Below, piece by piece: positions 1 to 11,388 of a DNA stretch of 64,000 nt. The position numbers and the translations under genes are program-made. The DNA is from Hygrophila difformis. Lineage: Eukaryota > Streptophyta > Magnoliopsida > Lamiales > Acanthaceae. A model generated the notes under the pieces. It made no database searches, had not been told where the DNA came from, and saw nothing but the letters and a program-made list of their open reading frames with translations. The stretch is taken from positions 3,833,982-3,897,981 of the forward strand of contig JAOANR010000002.1 in the NCBI GenBank assembly GCA_030278955.1, in the 5' to 3' direction. Positions within the stretch are counted from its first letter, which is position 1. Every line of letters begins with the position of its first letter.

Positions 1-430
1 ATGAAATTAAATTTGTTGTTTAATTTGAATTACATATTTGGTCCTCACGAGGCATCATAGAATTTAGATGTTAGTTCTTTGTCATGACTCTTGACATATT
101 GACATGCATACCCTTAAATTTATTTCTCAAGGACTGAAGGTGGATGGATGATCAACGATATATCGAGGTCAAAATGAACAACTTTCTTCCTCTTTCTTTG
201 TTTTCAATTATAGAAGTAAATGCTTAAGTTGAAGTCCAGTAGCTTCTCCTAAAGCCCAGCTATGTACTTTAAAAAAAAAAAATCTCCAAAAGCCCGTTTA
301 TATTTCAAAATTTAATTCCCATAATTTTCAACATAGGAAATGGACTCAACTATCGCCGAGAGAAGTTTTAGCTACCCGGCCCAATAAAGACCTTATACCC
401 ACAAAAAGAAAAAGCAAAAAATCAAAAAAA

Positions 431-455
431 AATAATAATAATAATAATAATAATA
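431..455. repeat. (AAT)n microsatellite
   Basis: About eight AAT units follow an A-rich run. This is a simple sequence repeat with no coding role visible. The rest of positions 1-500 is AT-rich and shows no recognisable gene. Confidence 0.9.
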
Positions 456-520
456 AAATAGAAAGCTAGAAACATTTTAAAAATTTGGATATATAATATA
501 TAAACTATATTAAGGGTAGA

Positions 521-656
521 GTCGCTTAAGCAAGATCTCGGGTGCGAGTCTTGCGTCTGCAAAAAACTGCTTTGGGAGAGGTGTCATTCATTGTCTATGC
601 AGATCCTCAACGGATTAGTCTTATGTCTAATGTGGCCTAGAATACCCGTACACCAA
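521..656 (+). mobile_element. tRNA-derived SINE-like insertion with 19-bp target duplication
   Basis: A roughly 136-bp insert is flanked by perfect 19-bp direct repeats, AAACTATATTAAGGGTAGA, at 502-520 and 657-675. The 5' part contains GGGTGCGAGTCTTGC, close to a tRNA B box (GGTTCGANTCC), preceded by an A-box-like segment around 521-535. The 3' end runs into a short A-rich stretch. Size, promoter-like boxes and a long target duplication fit a plant tRNA-derived SINE moved by LINE machinery. The exact 5' boundary is uncertain because the duplication itself could include one or two SINE bases. Confidence 0.6.
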
Positions 657-692
657 AAACTATATTAAGGGTAGATGGCATCATTCTATATT

Positions 693-858
693 CGATTGAG
701 GCTTTGATCGTGAACATTCGGGACGTACATTCTCATTTTGAGGCTTGTGAGATTCCGCATGTGTTCATGAAAGAAATAGGACGGCGGATGTATTGGCGAA
801 GAAGGCTACCAATGTAGAGGAGTTTTTCACGATCTGGTCATATCCCCAGATGGTGTGA
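693..858 (+). pseudogene. LINE-like RNase H domain remnant (3' end)
   Basis: The plus strand reads as the C-terminal end of an RNase H-like domain of the kind found at the end of plant LINE polyproteins. An IRDVHSHFEACEIPHV-like segment is followed, after a one-base frame change near 765, by HERNRTADVLAKKA, which resembles the conserved 'R..N..AD.LAKKA' ending. The frame closes at a TGA at 856-858. The catalytic N-terminal part is absent and the frame is broken, so this is a dead fragment. It lies just downstream of the SINE, which probably inserted into or beside it. The family assignment rests on motif similarity alone. Confidence 0.45.
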
Positions 859-3567
859 TTCACTTATTACAAGCGGATGCCAAGGATACACGAGTGATGA
901 GAGTGTAGGGGTTGCTCGGGATATAGTTAGTTGATGTGGTTCATTCTTGGTTTTTTTGGTTTTTTTTTTTCCCTTATTTCTTTCTAGCTCGCTCACACGG
1001 CAGTGTTCACAAAAAACTAATGATATACATGGTCTTACCATGCATCTGCTATTCTTTGGTGTATTCGCTGACGTCAACAACTCTAGAATGTTCATCAATC
1101 CTTTATAAATACATGAAGGGTCCATCCATAAATCCCTAAATCAAGGGTGGAAGATTCAAGATTTATAAACCTAAAAACAAAAATACAAATGCCTTCAAAA
1201 GAAGATTACATATACACAGAAGCACTCATGGATTCAAATAAAGGGAAGGAAATGTATATATTCTCTCTATCATATGTACTTCATATATATATATTACTAT
1301 ATATATATATATGTCTAACGTCCAATTCTAAAACCATGCCTAATTCCCAGCCTCATCTCATTCCTAACCATGCCTAATTCCCAGCCTCATCTCCACGATT
1401 CCCTCTCCTCTTTCTCGCCTTCACCGCCATATTTTCTGGCTGCCTCCCAATCGGACAGAATTCCATCTCCATTTCTCCAATGCCTTCATTCCAATTCCGC
1501 AACCTCCACCATTTGCCGCGCCCGCCTTCAGTAATTCGTCCATTCTGGTAACAATCAATTCCTTTTCTGTAACTTCTTTTGCCTTCTGTCGCCTCCATAC
1601 CCACTTTAGGGTAATTCCTTCTCATCCATATATTAACAAATTCTATTGGCTATGTATGAGGTCTGTACTAGGGGACAACGTTGCCCGGCTACGTTCCTCC
1701 CACTCCTCCCGCTCGGGGGTTGTACCGGAGTAACACTCCCTTCTACCAGGTCAGTTGTTTCGCATTTGGGAAAATCTCTCATACTATGCTTTTCGTTCTT
1801 TCTAACTCCCAACCTAACTATGTGAAGTTCGAAAGTAGATTCCTTGGGTTGCCCTGCTCACCTGACTTCGGGTCCTCCAGGGTGCCTCCGCAGTCCAACT
1901 CCTACACTGTCATCCTGCAACCGACCATCCCGTCTACCGCCCTAGCTGTCACTGTTCCTCCACACTCGCCTGTATTTGTATTTTTCAAGAAATCCATCGT
2001 CCGCTATTCTCCTGCTCTCTTTCACTCCGTCTCTCGCTTGTCTGGTATTTCCATAACCAACGTCCATCCCTCACCCAAGGATTCCTCTGCTCCGTCTCTT
2101 TGACCGAATAAGCCATCCCACTAATCCCCGCTTCAAGGTATGCTATCGCGAGCTTCGCAGCCCCTTAAGGTCAGTGTCGTCGCTTCTTCAGCACTGTGCC
2201 TGACTCAAATTTTCATTTCTGGTGTTTTGCGATGCCGTTCATTGCTTATTTCTTTCGCAATTAACAGTAAGATGCTTATGTTGCTCCGGCTTCTTCATTT
2301 AGGGTTTATGGTCAAAATCCCCTATTTTGGTTTACCATCGCCGGCTCCGCACCTTGTCTGGGTAACTATCTTCTCCCCACTTGATTGTTGCTTCGTGATG
2401 ATTTTCATTCTTGTTTATTGCTAATTTCTTTCACAATCAACTAAACACTTCTTTGTTTGCTCTGTCTCGCTGGCTTAGGGTTTACGATAATGCTCTGTTT
2501 AATATATATTTTCAATAAGCAACATTAAATAGTAATTGCTTTCCTCTTACGTGTTCTTGATCAACTTTTTTTCCAAAACATTTCCCCGTGAGTTACATGT
2601 ATACATGCTCGGTCTTGGTGGTTGTCTTCTTCAATGATGGTTAGTGTTTCGGGATATTTTTTCATTGTGAAGATAATTCAGAAAGCTTTTGATGCTGGTG
2701 CATCTTACATTGAGGTTTGCTAATCTACAAACCAGTCTGATCAACATGATTACACTTCATTTTTTGTTATTCCCTGATGATATAAGGTGTTTGTTCTTGA
2801 TTTGTGCACATTTATTTCTATCTTTATCAAACGATTCCCTAAAACTCCCACAACAATATATCACTTTGTTCATTTTGTCAATCATTACCAAGTCCTCCAA
2901 CTATATCTCTTATTCTCTTCCACTCACATTTTATATTTTACAGTAAATTTCACTAAATGAATGTCCTTTACTTTTCAGCCATTATTTTGGTTCAAATTTT
3001 CATACATATTTCATACTGCAGTAAATATTCTAAATTAAATATTTGAAACAACATACTGTTTGTATGGCTTTGATGATTTCATTTCCATCTCTTTCCAGAG
3101 ACTTTAATTCCATCTACTTTAGAATCATTAAGTTTTTTTTTTTTTCATGTGATTTCTCTCATCTATGATATATTACTCCTATATCCTATAATATCTTACC
3201 TCATACTTTTGTAATAGCAGTATAAAAGGACAATGAAATGCCTCGCAAAGAATTCTATCAGAGATGCAGCGGCTTGTTATGCATTGAAAGCTGACCAGCA
3301 TCTTAAATGTAATTTGGTTTATGATTTTCTGTACAATATTTTAACTCACCTTTTTTATCATGGTTTTGTTTGCAGTATAGTCATTCTGATTCCTCATTAT
3401 GGTCTTGTATTCAGTGTAATCATCATAATCCCTCTTGTGTACCTAGAATGAAAGATAAATACAATCACTTTCATTGAATAACTGAATTGAATGAAGTTTA
3501 TGTATGCATTTCATTGAGATCCTACTTCTACGAAATACCAATAGCCAGAAAATGAAATCTATACAAT
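859..3567. other. Region without a recognisable gene, probably Helitron interior
   Basis: I recognise no protein here. A gene-like, C-rich segment lies at 1370-2110, with short open stretches and no homology I can name. Between 2400 and 3560 the sequence is T-rich and intron-like, with isolated AG/GT-bounded pieces (for example 3220-3310) that could be exon debris. The region ends at a Helitron-like 3' terminus, so some or all of it may be captured DNA inside that Helitron. Its 5' end was not found. Confidence 0.4.
1334..1393. repeat. Short direct repeat, 34-bp period
   Basis: CCATGCCTAATTCCCAGCCT and the six following bases occur at 1334-1359 and again at 1368-1393. This is a local tandem duplication with no other visible role. 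Confidence 0.85.
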
Positions 3568-3600
3568 TTTGCGCGGCGTAGCGCGCGGCACAAGGTCTAG
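3568..3600 (+). mobile_element. Helitron-like 3' terminus (hairpin + CTAG)
   Basis: A GC-rich hairpin, GCGCG-loop-CGCGC within GCGCGGCGTAGCGCGC, is followed about ten bases later by GTCTAG and then T. Plant Helitrons end in a short GC hairpin, a spacer of about 10 nt and CTRR, and insert between A and T; all of that is met here. The plus-strand Helitron would therefore end at 3600, with its body at lower coordinates. Its 5' TC end was not identified. Confidence 0.6.
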
Positions 3601-5184
3601 TATATATATATATCTATTATATATAAATACAACGCAGTATATTGTAACAGTTGTGCCGTATATGTGCACAGTTGTTCCCTTAGGAACAGTGATTTTGGAA
3701 AAGGGGCAAAAGTAGCTGCATAGAAGCCTTAATTGCATTTCTCCCAACCGTGTCTTTTGATTCTGCGGAGCCGATTGTCGACGCTAGATCGTCGTTCATT
3801 GGGTTGTGCTCTTCCGTCGTTACTCAGTGCCCGAGCTTCCAAGAACCGGCCACCGGTGGCCCCTTGATCGGTTGCGCATCCCCTGCAGTTGCCGGTATTC
3901 ACTGGTGCCAGTCGAATGGTGGTTGTCAGCAGCTTTTCCCGGCCGGCCCACCAGCCCCTGCGCGCTGCCCTAGCCGCCGCCGCCGCCACCTCTCTCCCGT
4001 TGCCGAAAGGTGTGCCTCTGGTGCCGAAAGGTGTTGTCCCGCACCACCTCCCCTACCGACGTCCTCGGGGCGTTACCTTTTTCCACCTGTCGTGCGCGGT
4101 GCCGGCCTCTCAACCTGCTCGCATGCTCCTCCTACACCGCTGCTCTCCATCTGCCCTGTTGTCTCACCGCGCCACCACGCCTCTGCGGCCTCGCCACCGC
4201 CGCCGCCATTTGGTGAAGAAATTTATCTACGCAGGACAGTACTAGATTTGCCCAAATCTGCCCCAGACGCTACACGCCTCCGTCAGCCTCCTTGGTAGTG
4301 TACCTCTGCCATCACTGCTATCTTCAATTTTTATTTTTTTTATGAAATTGTGTTTCTTTGTTATTTGCCCAACAGTTTTTACTGTATTGTGTTAATTCTG
4401 TGACACAGTGGTCCATCGCACACCACATGCTTGGCTTCTGAATTTGTTTTTTTGCTGTCAAAGAATGCACATGTTGTAGTGTGTACATTCCATCATATTA
4501 ATAGGTCCTAAACTTCAAATTCTTATTAATAAAATTGTTTACAACAATTCTTTTGCCAACATCAGTGTTTGGCACACATTATTCATCCACAAAATTCTAT
4601 GCAGTACAATATAAGCGAATATGGTAGTTTTTTGCACCATCGTCTCCACAAGTTCTTTAAGTCAACAAGTTAATCATGTCTTGTAGAGATGAATATGCAT
4701 CACAATAGCGTTTAAGTTTTATAACAAAAAAAATAAAAAACTTGGTCATGACAATTTCTATATTGCAATGGGAGTTTCGCAAAGGCCAAGTGCTTGATTG
4801 GTTTAAATGCATCTGGAAGCTGATCTCTCACTTATCATTGCATGTGCTTCAGGAGGATAAATTAAAATCTTAGTTGCATTTTATTCCCTGGACTGGAGCT
4901 GTCTTTCCTAATGTATTTTGCAGAGATTTGACATTAAAACACTTTATACCAACAAAAATCCTTAATTTTAAAGATATCTATTATATAGATTATGAGAATG
5001 ACAAGATGCATGAAACTGAAGTTGATCTTCAGTGGTGTCCTTGACTTTGTCAATGTTGGTGTTGGTGCCAATGTAGAAAGCACTCATATCAAATTCTTTG
5101 CAATGGAGAGGGAGTGAAGGGGATTCATTTCTGACCTAAAAGTCATGCTTTACAACTTTGTTTTAACTGCATGTATTCGATGCA
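3601..5184. other. Region without a recognisable gene
   Basis: A TA-rich run (3600-3630) leads into a GC-rich block at 3750-4300 that stays open in several frames because of its base composition. Its predicted peptides are low-complexity Pro/Ala/Ser with no motif I know. From 4320 to 5180 the DNA is AT-rich and intron-like. The GC block could be a captured 5' gene region but I cannot assign it. Confidence 0.4.
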
Positions 5185-5534
5185 GGTTCGGTCAATTGAG
5201 AATGATATAGATGCCGGACCATTTTCTGCTCAAGTTTTGGCATGTTTGCCACCATTACCATAGAATGTGTCCGCTGAAGATATATATCAAATCCTGTTAG
5301 GCAGGACTTGCGTCATCTATGTGTTTTTAGTGTGGACCCTCCAGGTATTTAGTTAGTATATGAAGTTGTTTTCTTGGGCTTCCATCCTCGATTCTCCTGC
5401 CTACAATCCATTACTCAATGATGATTCGAACAATATGTGAAGGAAAAAAAATTTGTGTGTGCAGGTTGCAAGGACATTGATGATGCATTGCATTGCACAC
5501 CACTTTCAAATGGAAATTTTGAAGTGGGAGTTCG
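5185..5534 (+). pseudogene. Fragment of exosome ribonuclease RRP44/DIS3 (RNB domain start)
   Basis: Two exon pieces are visible. The first (5185-5344, after a TGCAG acceptor) reads like SIENDIDAGPFSAQVLACL and later QDLRHLCVFSVDPP. The second (5465-5534) reads GCKDIDDALHCTPL then NGNFEVGV. The splice rebuilds the P-G-C-K junction, and GCKDIDDALHC is the metal-binding, catalytic-site signature of RNB-family 3'-5' exoribonucleases (DIS3/RRP44, the active nuclease of the RNA exosome). The fragment is dead: a tryptophan position after LPPLP is a TAG stop and a frameshift lies around 5278-5295. The N-terminal PIN region and the rest of RNB are missing. It looks like a captured or relic piece, not a local gene. 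Confidence 0.8.
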
Positions 5535-6932
5535 TATCCTTTCATTGTTTATTTTCTTATGTAGTTATGTGAGCCAAAACCACAAAGTTTGTGGGTCTTG
5601 CCATCTTGGTGTTCTGTAATCAACCTTTTTTTTATTCATATTTGCTTGATTTTAGGTTAAAGAAATTTGGATTAGATTTTTCGCTCAGTATTCATTTGGT
5701 CATAAAAAGCATGTTTTAATAATCTATGCAAAGTTAGAGTAAATTTGAGGTTTTTATTTAGATATATTTCAAACTTTAGTGTAAAACGTTATATGGTTCA
5801 CTATCATGTAAACATTCATGTTTTTGCTGTTGGATCAACAAATGTTTTTATTTTGTCTTTCTAGCTAAAATTTTACACAATCTTTACTTCTTATAGGGGT
5901 TGATTTAGCAATTTTAAATCTGTCACCTCTCACTTTTGAGTTGGCCAAATTAATGAAGGTGTAATGTGCGTATGAGGTAGTTTGTTTTTTAATAGAAGAG
6001 GAACTATTTAACATGAGGATTATTGGGTTTTGTCTTGTCACATGATAGACCATGAGAAGATTTAGCTATTCTTTTTGTTCACAACAGATTGGCACAACAG
6101 TAGATTCCCTGGCCAAATGTAGATGCACATAGTGCGGTATTGTTAAACTACTACAGTTTAACTGTTTAACTGAAGCAAGGTTACATTCATAAATATATTT
6201 TCTTACTGCAATAATAGCATGAAGGATGCTTTCATCAAAGCAGAACTACACTGAACTATGTTACTTTTCATTGAGGTTGCCAGATACTACACTGTCCTCT
6301 TTGGCGTATCAGTTAAGAGATATTGGCATTTGTTCTCAGGTTCTTCTTTCCAACCCACCTTCTTTTATTATAACTATTTTGTTGCAAGCTTTCTGATCAC
6401 TGATCCATTGTGCTTAGGGTGCTTTTAGCTTATATTGGACCATGCTATTGGGCTGCCACTATAGAGTCGAAAGAGTGTTACAATGGAATGGCTTGAAATT
6501 ATGCAAGAAAGTAGGTGCCCAATCATTGAATTTTTTCAAGATACAGACATGGGCTACTGCCAAATGTCCAACAATTATTACATGAATTAAGAGGAACAAA
6601 GTCACGAAACTCCAACATTACAATCCTGTAAGATTGGTTACCTTTATGATATTTTGTAATTGTAGATCACACCCTTTTTGTTAATATAATTTGAGTTACT
6701 TTCCAGATTTTTGAATCCATATCATATTTGGTCATGCTTTATTTGGGATGAGGTTAGGGTAAACATTATTTAGGAATTTAAGCTTGGATAAAAAGTTGGC
6801 ATTTTATTTTTCAAAGCTTCTTGATAAAAACACTATAGATTTTCGATATAAATTAGGAAAGTGGACTTGTATTTTGTAAATTCCAGAATGTTTGATACAA
6901 CTTTTTCTGTATGGTTTGGTTTTCAAATACAG
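5535..6932. other. AT-rich region without a recognisable gene
   Basis: The sequence is intron-like and T-rich. Short open pieces around 6480-6600 are bounded by splice-like signals, but I match them to no family. No repeats or RNA genes were seen. Confidence 0.4.
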
Positions 6933-7103
6933 GTTGTTCTTGCACGTAGCAGCAGATTACTGACCACAATGGAGATTGACCCTCTATGGTGGTTGGCAAG
7001 CTTAGAGGTTCTTTCCAACTTTCAATATGCATTTTCGCTATGAGACTATGCAATGATTTTTTGTCGCTAAAGAAAGTGATGTGTAACTGCAGGTTGAAGG
7101 GAC
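6933..7103 (+). pseudogene. Possible exon fragments of an unknown gene, cut by Element 1
   Basis: A 75-bp piece (6933-7007) between an acceptor (ATACAG) and a donor (GAG|GTTCTT) reads LARSSRLLTTMEIDPLWWLA. It may splice to a second piece starting after CTGCAG at about 7093, which reads VEGTNA before retrotransposon sequence begins. I do not recognise the protein. The open frame and splice signals suggest a gene fragment; chance cannot be excluded. Confidence 0.3.
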
Positions 7104-7924
7104 TAATGCTCCATCCACTTCCAACTTGGAATCTCTAGTGGTTGCATCAATCCTAAGGGTTTATGTCGCACTGCCTTAACCTTTTGGCAGGTGAGACATC
7201 TCGCTACGAAGTTCGCCACTTCCTTCTTCATTCCCGACCACCAATAGATCTTCTTCAGATCTTTGTATAGCTTGTCACCTCCGGGATGTACGGAATATGG
7301 CGTGTTGTGCCCTTCCTCCATCAACCTTTGCTTCAACTTGGCACATTTAAGAGGCACACACCATCTCCCTTTAAAACGGATGCTTCCATCCTCGTGGACA
7401 GCAAATCCTATTGCCTTTCCTTCGGCAATATACCCTTTTATCTTCTCGAGTTTCGGGTCGCCCGGTTGAGCGAGTCGAATCTCGTCCAATGTTGGAGTTT
7501 CTACGACCATGGCATTGACCGTTTCTCTCACTGTGCCAGGATGCACAAGTTCTAACTCCAATCTTGCCAATTCCAAGTACAATGCCGGCGGAATTACCAA
7601 CGAGTTTGTCACGTGTTGGGTTTTCCGACTTAGGGCATCGGCTACCACATTCGCCTTCCCCTCGTGGTACGCTATCTCTAAATCGTAGTTTTTAATAAGT
7701 TCCAACCACCTTCGCTGTCTCAAATTCAACTCCTTCTGAGTGAATATATATTTCAAGCTCTTGTGGTCGGTGAACATTCGACACTTCCGCCCATAAAGAT
7801 AATGTCTCCATATCTTTAGAGCGAAAACGACCGCGGCCAACTCCAGGTCGTGGGTCGGATAATTTTCCTCGTGAGGTTTTAGTTGGCGTGATGCATAGTC
7901 TACGACTCTTGAGTCTTGCATCAA
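7103..7924 (-). pseudogene. Element 1 RNase H and partial integrase
   Basis: This frame continues pol after the break at about 8043. It covers the middle and end of RNase H ([20 protein letters not shown], then [11 protein letters not shown] and the closing [11 protein letters not shown]) and the HHCC zinc-binding domain of integrase ([17 protein letters not shown], then CLTCQ). It ends where LEIPSWKW runs into foreign sequence, so the integrase D,D-35-E core is absent. An alanine usually found in the 'YASRQLK' block neighbourhood is Asp (VVDYASRQL). Together with the frameshift this leaves no functional pol 3' half. Confidence 0.9.
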
Positions 7925-8042
7925 GACACAACCTAAACCTTCATTCGAAGCATCGCTGTAAACTTCGAAGTCACCATTCTCTGATGGTAATGTTAATACG
8001 GGTGTGGTTGTGAGTCGTTTCTTCAGCTCTTGAAACGCAGTC

Positions 8043-10757
8043 TCACGCTTCGGTCCACTCGTATTTTGCTCCTTTCTTCAGTAGCTGGGTCAAAGGACGT
8101 GCAATCCTTGAAAAGTCCTTCACGAACCGTCTATAATACCCAGCTAATCCAAGGAAACTCCTTATTTCCGTTGGACTCTTCGGAGTTGCCCACTCCGTCA
8201 CGGCAGAAACTTTTGCCGGATCCACTGATACTCCATCAGCGGATACTATGTGTCCGAGAAATGCCACTTCTTTCAGCCAGAAGTCACATTTCGACAGCTT
8301 GCCGTATAGCTGATTTCTTCGCAAGATTTCTAACACTTGATGTAAGTGTTTTGCATGCTCTTCCTCGCTCTTTGAGTAGATCAGGATGTCGTCGATGAAC
8401 ACTACGACACACTGGTCTAATAATTCTCGGAACACGTTGTTCATGAGATTCATGAACATGGCCGGAGCATTGGTTAACCCGAAAGATAACACTGTGAACT
8501 CGTAATGGCCATACCGCGTTCGAAATGCCGTCTTCGGAATGTCCTTCTCGGCGATCCTCAATTGATGATACCCAGATCGCAAATCGATCTTCGAGAATAC
8601 TGAAGCTCCCTTCAGTTGATCAAACAGATCCTCTATTCTCGGTAGGGGGTATTTATTCTTGATGGTCACTTGGTTCAGTCCTCGGTAATCTATGCAAAGA
8701 CGTAGTCCTCCGTCTTTCTTCTTAACGAATAAAACTGGTGCTCCCCAAGGGGACGTACTCGGTCTTATGTAACCCTTTCTCAATAGTTCCTCGAGTTGTT
8801 CTTTTAACTCCTTCATTTCCAGTGGTGCCATCCGGTACGGAGCTTTCGAGACAGGCTCTGTCCCCGGAATGAGGTCTATAGTAAATTCAAGGTCTCTCTC
8901 TGGTGGCATGCACGGAACGTCTTCAGGGAACACGTCCGGGTATTCTCTTACCACTGGTATGCTATCAACCTTGTTTTCTTCTGCCTCAAGGTTGTGCACG
9001 TAGCACGCATATAGTTCATACCCCTTACGCATCAAGTTACTTAGTTTAAGTGCACTAACGATTTTGTTACTTTTCTTAGGGGGCTGAGAGTAAAAGATGA
9101 CCCTCTTTCCCCTACTTTTTGACAAGGTGATCTTTTGCTTTTGGCATTCGATCACCGCCTTATACTGGGATAACCAATCCATCCCCAGTACGATGTCAAA
9201 GTCTCTTAAGTTAAATTCTACTAAGTTCGCGAAGAATTCTACGTTCTTTATCACTATAGGAATTCTGTTATATCGTTTAGAGCAAGACACTACTTCTCCA
9301 GAAGGCAATTGAATTCCTAAGCTAATTCTCTCGCACTTAGGTAGATCTAACTCAGGCACTATTCTTGATGCTATAATTGAGCAACTAGCTCCAGAATCAA
9401 ATAGAATTCTAAGGGGCGTATTCAACACATAAAATGTACCTGCCATCACTTCCCCTTGCGCAGGCACGTCCGCTTGGTTCACCACGTTCAGCCTCCCCAT
9501 AGGGCGTCCCTGATTGCCCTGCTGATTCGCATTCGGCTGCTGATTTTGTTGCTGGTTTTGATTCTGAGGGGGCGGATGTCGTTGGTTCTGGTTCTGGTTT
9601 TGCGGCCTATTTTGAAGGGGTCTGTACCCTTGGTTATTCCCGTTTCGCCCGTTTTGATTTTGAGGCTGTTCTTGCCCCGCGACCAAATCGTCCCTCTTCG
9701 TTATGTTCTCGAGCCTAGTCCGGCAATCCCGTCGAACGTGACCCATTCGACCGCATCGGTAAGAGGCGCCTTGTTGCGGGCATCCCCTTGCCAGATGGGG
9801 TCGTCCACATCTCGAACAAGGCGGTACCGGATCTTCCTGGTTGAACCTCCTCCCAGTGTTGGTTTGTTGGGGCCTATTCGACCCTCTGCGCTGCTCGTTC
9901 CTTCCAGTGTTATTCTCGTTTCTTGAGTCTCGGCTTCTCTTGTCGTGGGGACCCCTGCTGGACTCCCCACTCACCCTTCTTTTCAGCTGCTGCACGCGTG
10001 CTACCGCCACAGCGCGGTCATACACAGCTTGCAAATCGGGGTAGTGTACCCCCGCGATCACCTCGCGCACGGACAGGTTCAGTCCCATCTCGAACTTCTG
10101 TGCCTTTTCTGCATCAGTAGGCACTAGCCTTGGTGCGAACCTCACCATCTCCTTAAAGCGTGTGTAGTATTCCTGCACCATTTGGCCTCCTTGCTTCAGC
10201 GACAGGAACTCTTCGTACATGGCAGCTTTAGTACTCAAGGGATAGAATCGATCCCTAAGTAGTTCCATCATCTCCATCCACGAGTAGGGCTCGTCATCTT
10301 CCGTCAGTTTGGCTTGCGTCGCCTGCCACCAGTCGTCGGCTTCGCCTCCCAAGTAGTACGAAGCGACGTGCACTCTTTCTCCTTCCGGACATTTGACTGC
10401 TCCCAGCAGCTTGTCGAAGGTCCGGATCCACTCTTCCAGTTTAGCTGGATCCTCCTCACCAGCATAGTGGGGCGGCTGGTAAGGATTCACCATTGCCAGG
10501 TAGTTAGGGCGAGCTTGGGGCGGAGGTACCGCCGCAGCTTGACCCTGGTTGACTTGCGCGTTTCCGAGCGCAATCAACACTTCCTCTATCGTCCTAAGAC
10601 GATCGCCCACATTGTTCGGTGCGGGGGCGTCCTGCGCACCTTGGGGCTGTTCCATCTCAGGTTGAATTGGTTCAGTGACGTTCGGTGGTGTCTCAGTAGG
10701 TATCTCAGTGGTGGTTTGGGGAGCGGTTTGAGTCCTTCCTCTTCCTCTGGGTGCCAT
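8043..10757 (-). CDS. Element 1 gag-protease-reverse transcriptase polyprotein
   Basis: A single 904-codon frame begins MAPRGRGR. Order: Pro/Gln-rich N-terminus; retrotransposon gag ([25 protein letters not shown], about residues 130-260); a CCHC-type knuckle region near 330; Gln/Asn-rich linker (about 375-420); aspartic protease with FDSGAS near 460; RT with [12 protein letters not shown] and catalytic FIDDILIYS; and the RT thumb. In one knuckle a Ser replaces the first Cys ([10 protein letters not shown]), whereas Element 3 keeps Cys there. Translation ends early at WTEA-stop because of a two-base deletion at 8043-8046 compared with Element 3, which disconnects RNase H. Except for this the frame is intact, so decay is recent or slow. 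Confidence 0.92.
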   Translation of the reverse strand: MAPRGRGRTQTAPQTTTEIPTETPPNVTEPIQPEMEQPQGAQDAPAPNNVGDRLRTIEEVLIALGNAQVNQGQAAAVPPPQARPNYLAMVNPYQPPHYAGEEDPAKLEEWIRTFDKLLGAVKCPEGERVHVASYYLGGEADDWWQATQAKLTEDDEPYSWMEMMELLRDRFYPLSTKAAMYEEFLSLKQGGQMVQEYYTRFKEMVRFAPRLVPTDAEKAQKFEMGLNLSVREVIAGVHYPDLQAVYDRAVAVARVQQLKRRVSGESSRGPHDKRSRDSRNENNTGRNEQRRGSNRPQQTNTGRRFNQEDPVPPCSRCGRPHLARGCPQQGASYRCGRMGHVRRDCRTRLENITKRDDLVAGQEQPQNQNGRNGNNQGYRPLQNRPQNQNQNQRHPPPQNQNQQQNQQPNANQQGNQGRPMGRLNVVNQADVPAQGEVMAGTFYVLNTPLRILFDSGASCSIIASRIVPELDLPKCERISLGIQLPSGEVVSCSKRYNRIPIVIKNVEFFANLVEFNLRDFDIVLGMDWLSQYKAVIECQKQKITLSKSRGKRVIFYSQPPKKSNKIVSALKLSNLMRKGYELYACYVHNLEAEENKVDSIPVVREYPDVFPEDVPCMPPERDLEFTIDLIPGTEPVSKAPYRMAPLEMKELKEQLEELLRKGYIRPSTSPWGAPVLFVKKKDGGLRLCIDYRGLNQVTIKNKYPLPRIEDLFDQLKGASVFSKIDLRSGYHQLRIAEKDIPKTAFRTRYGHYEFTVLSFGLTNAPAMFMNLMNNVFRELLDQCVVVFIDDILIYSKSEEEHAKHLHQVLEILRRNQLYGKLSKCDFWLKEVAFLGHIVSADGVSVDPAKVSAVTEWATPKSPTEIRSFLGLAGYYRRFVKDFSRIARPLTQLLKKGAKYEWTEA

Positions 10758-11052
10758 TCTGGTACAAATAGGATAGATTAGGACTTTGTGAATTTAGTAT
10801 ATAGTCTAAGCGATTTATATAATGTATATGTGTGTCGCACTTTAGCACGTGGTGCTTTGTTCAAACTAGGAAGCGTCGTACGCTTCGGGGTTTTATTTTA
10901 TTTCGATTTTTTTTTTGGCGGTACGGACAGATCTGTCCGTTTTTTTTTTCGATTTATTAAAAATAAATCGGGCATTTTATTTCCTCAAAAGAAATTTTTA
11001 GTACAAAAGTATAAATATTTTCCTAGCAAAATAGTATCTAACAATAGAATCT
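10758..11052 (-). other. Element 1 spacer between upstream ORF and gag
   Basis: Non-coding leader, T-rich on the plus strand. It contains a short inverted pair, ACGGACAGATCTGTCCGT, at about 10922-10939. No other signal recognised. Confidence 0.5.
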
Positions 11053-11388
11053 CTAGTGTCTCATGACGTCCTCCGGCGGGATAGCAGGATCTTCCTCCGG
11101 ATCTTCCTCCTCCGAACTCGGCGGCAGTAGGTCGTCAAAGATAGTGTTTAAGTCTTGCCCGTGGGCATCGATGTATTCCTTTAGTATTAAGTTTTGTGTA
11201 GTGAGGGTTTGGACTTGGCGCTTGAGTTGGTTTATGCGGGGATGATCCGCCTCTCTCAAGTTGCCCATGTGATGTAAATTGGCCTCCAATTGAGCCATGC
11301 GGTACTTCATTTGCTCTAGGGTTTGGTGGGAATCGAGATAAACGCTCATCATCCTGACCATCAACTGCATCACGTCTTGACTAGCCAT
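11053..11388 (-). CDS. Element 1 extra ORF upstream of gag, coiled-coil/acidic protein
   Basis: A 111-codon frame lies between the primer site and gag on the element's coding strand. It begins MASQDVMQLM. The first 80 residues are hydrophilic and helical with heptad-like Leu/Met/Ile spacing (coiled-coil-like). The tail is acidic and Pro-rich (PPSSEEEDPEEDPAIPPE). I recognise no domain. Element 2, from a different family, has an ORF at the same place with the same architecture, which argues that it is a real extra gene and not a chance frame. Function unknown; a role in assembly or RNA binding is only a guess. Confidence 0.6.
   Translation of the reverse strand: MASQDVMQLMVRMMSVYLDSHQTLEQMKYRMAQLEANLHHMGNLREADHPRINQLKRQVQTLTTQNLILKEYIDAHGQDLNTIFDDLLPPSSEEEDPEEDPAIPPEDVMRH

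Noticed and set aside
1655..1700. ACTAGGGGACAACGTTGCCC as a minus-strand Helitron 3' end
   Set aside because: The possible stem is only about five pairs and does not have the usual GC hairpin plus spacer layout.
3750..4298. 182-codon frame in the GC-rich block as a gene
   Set aside because: Several overlapping frames are open, the product is low complexity and I know no relative.
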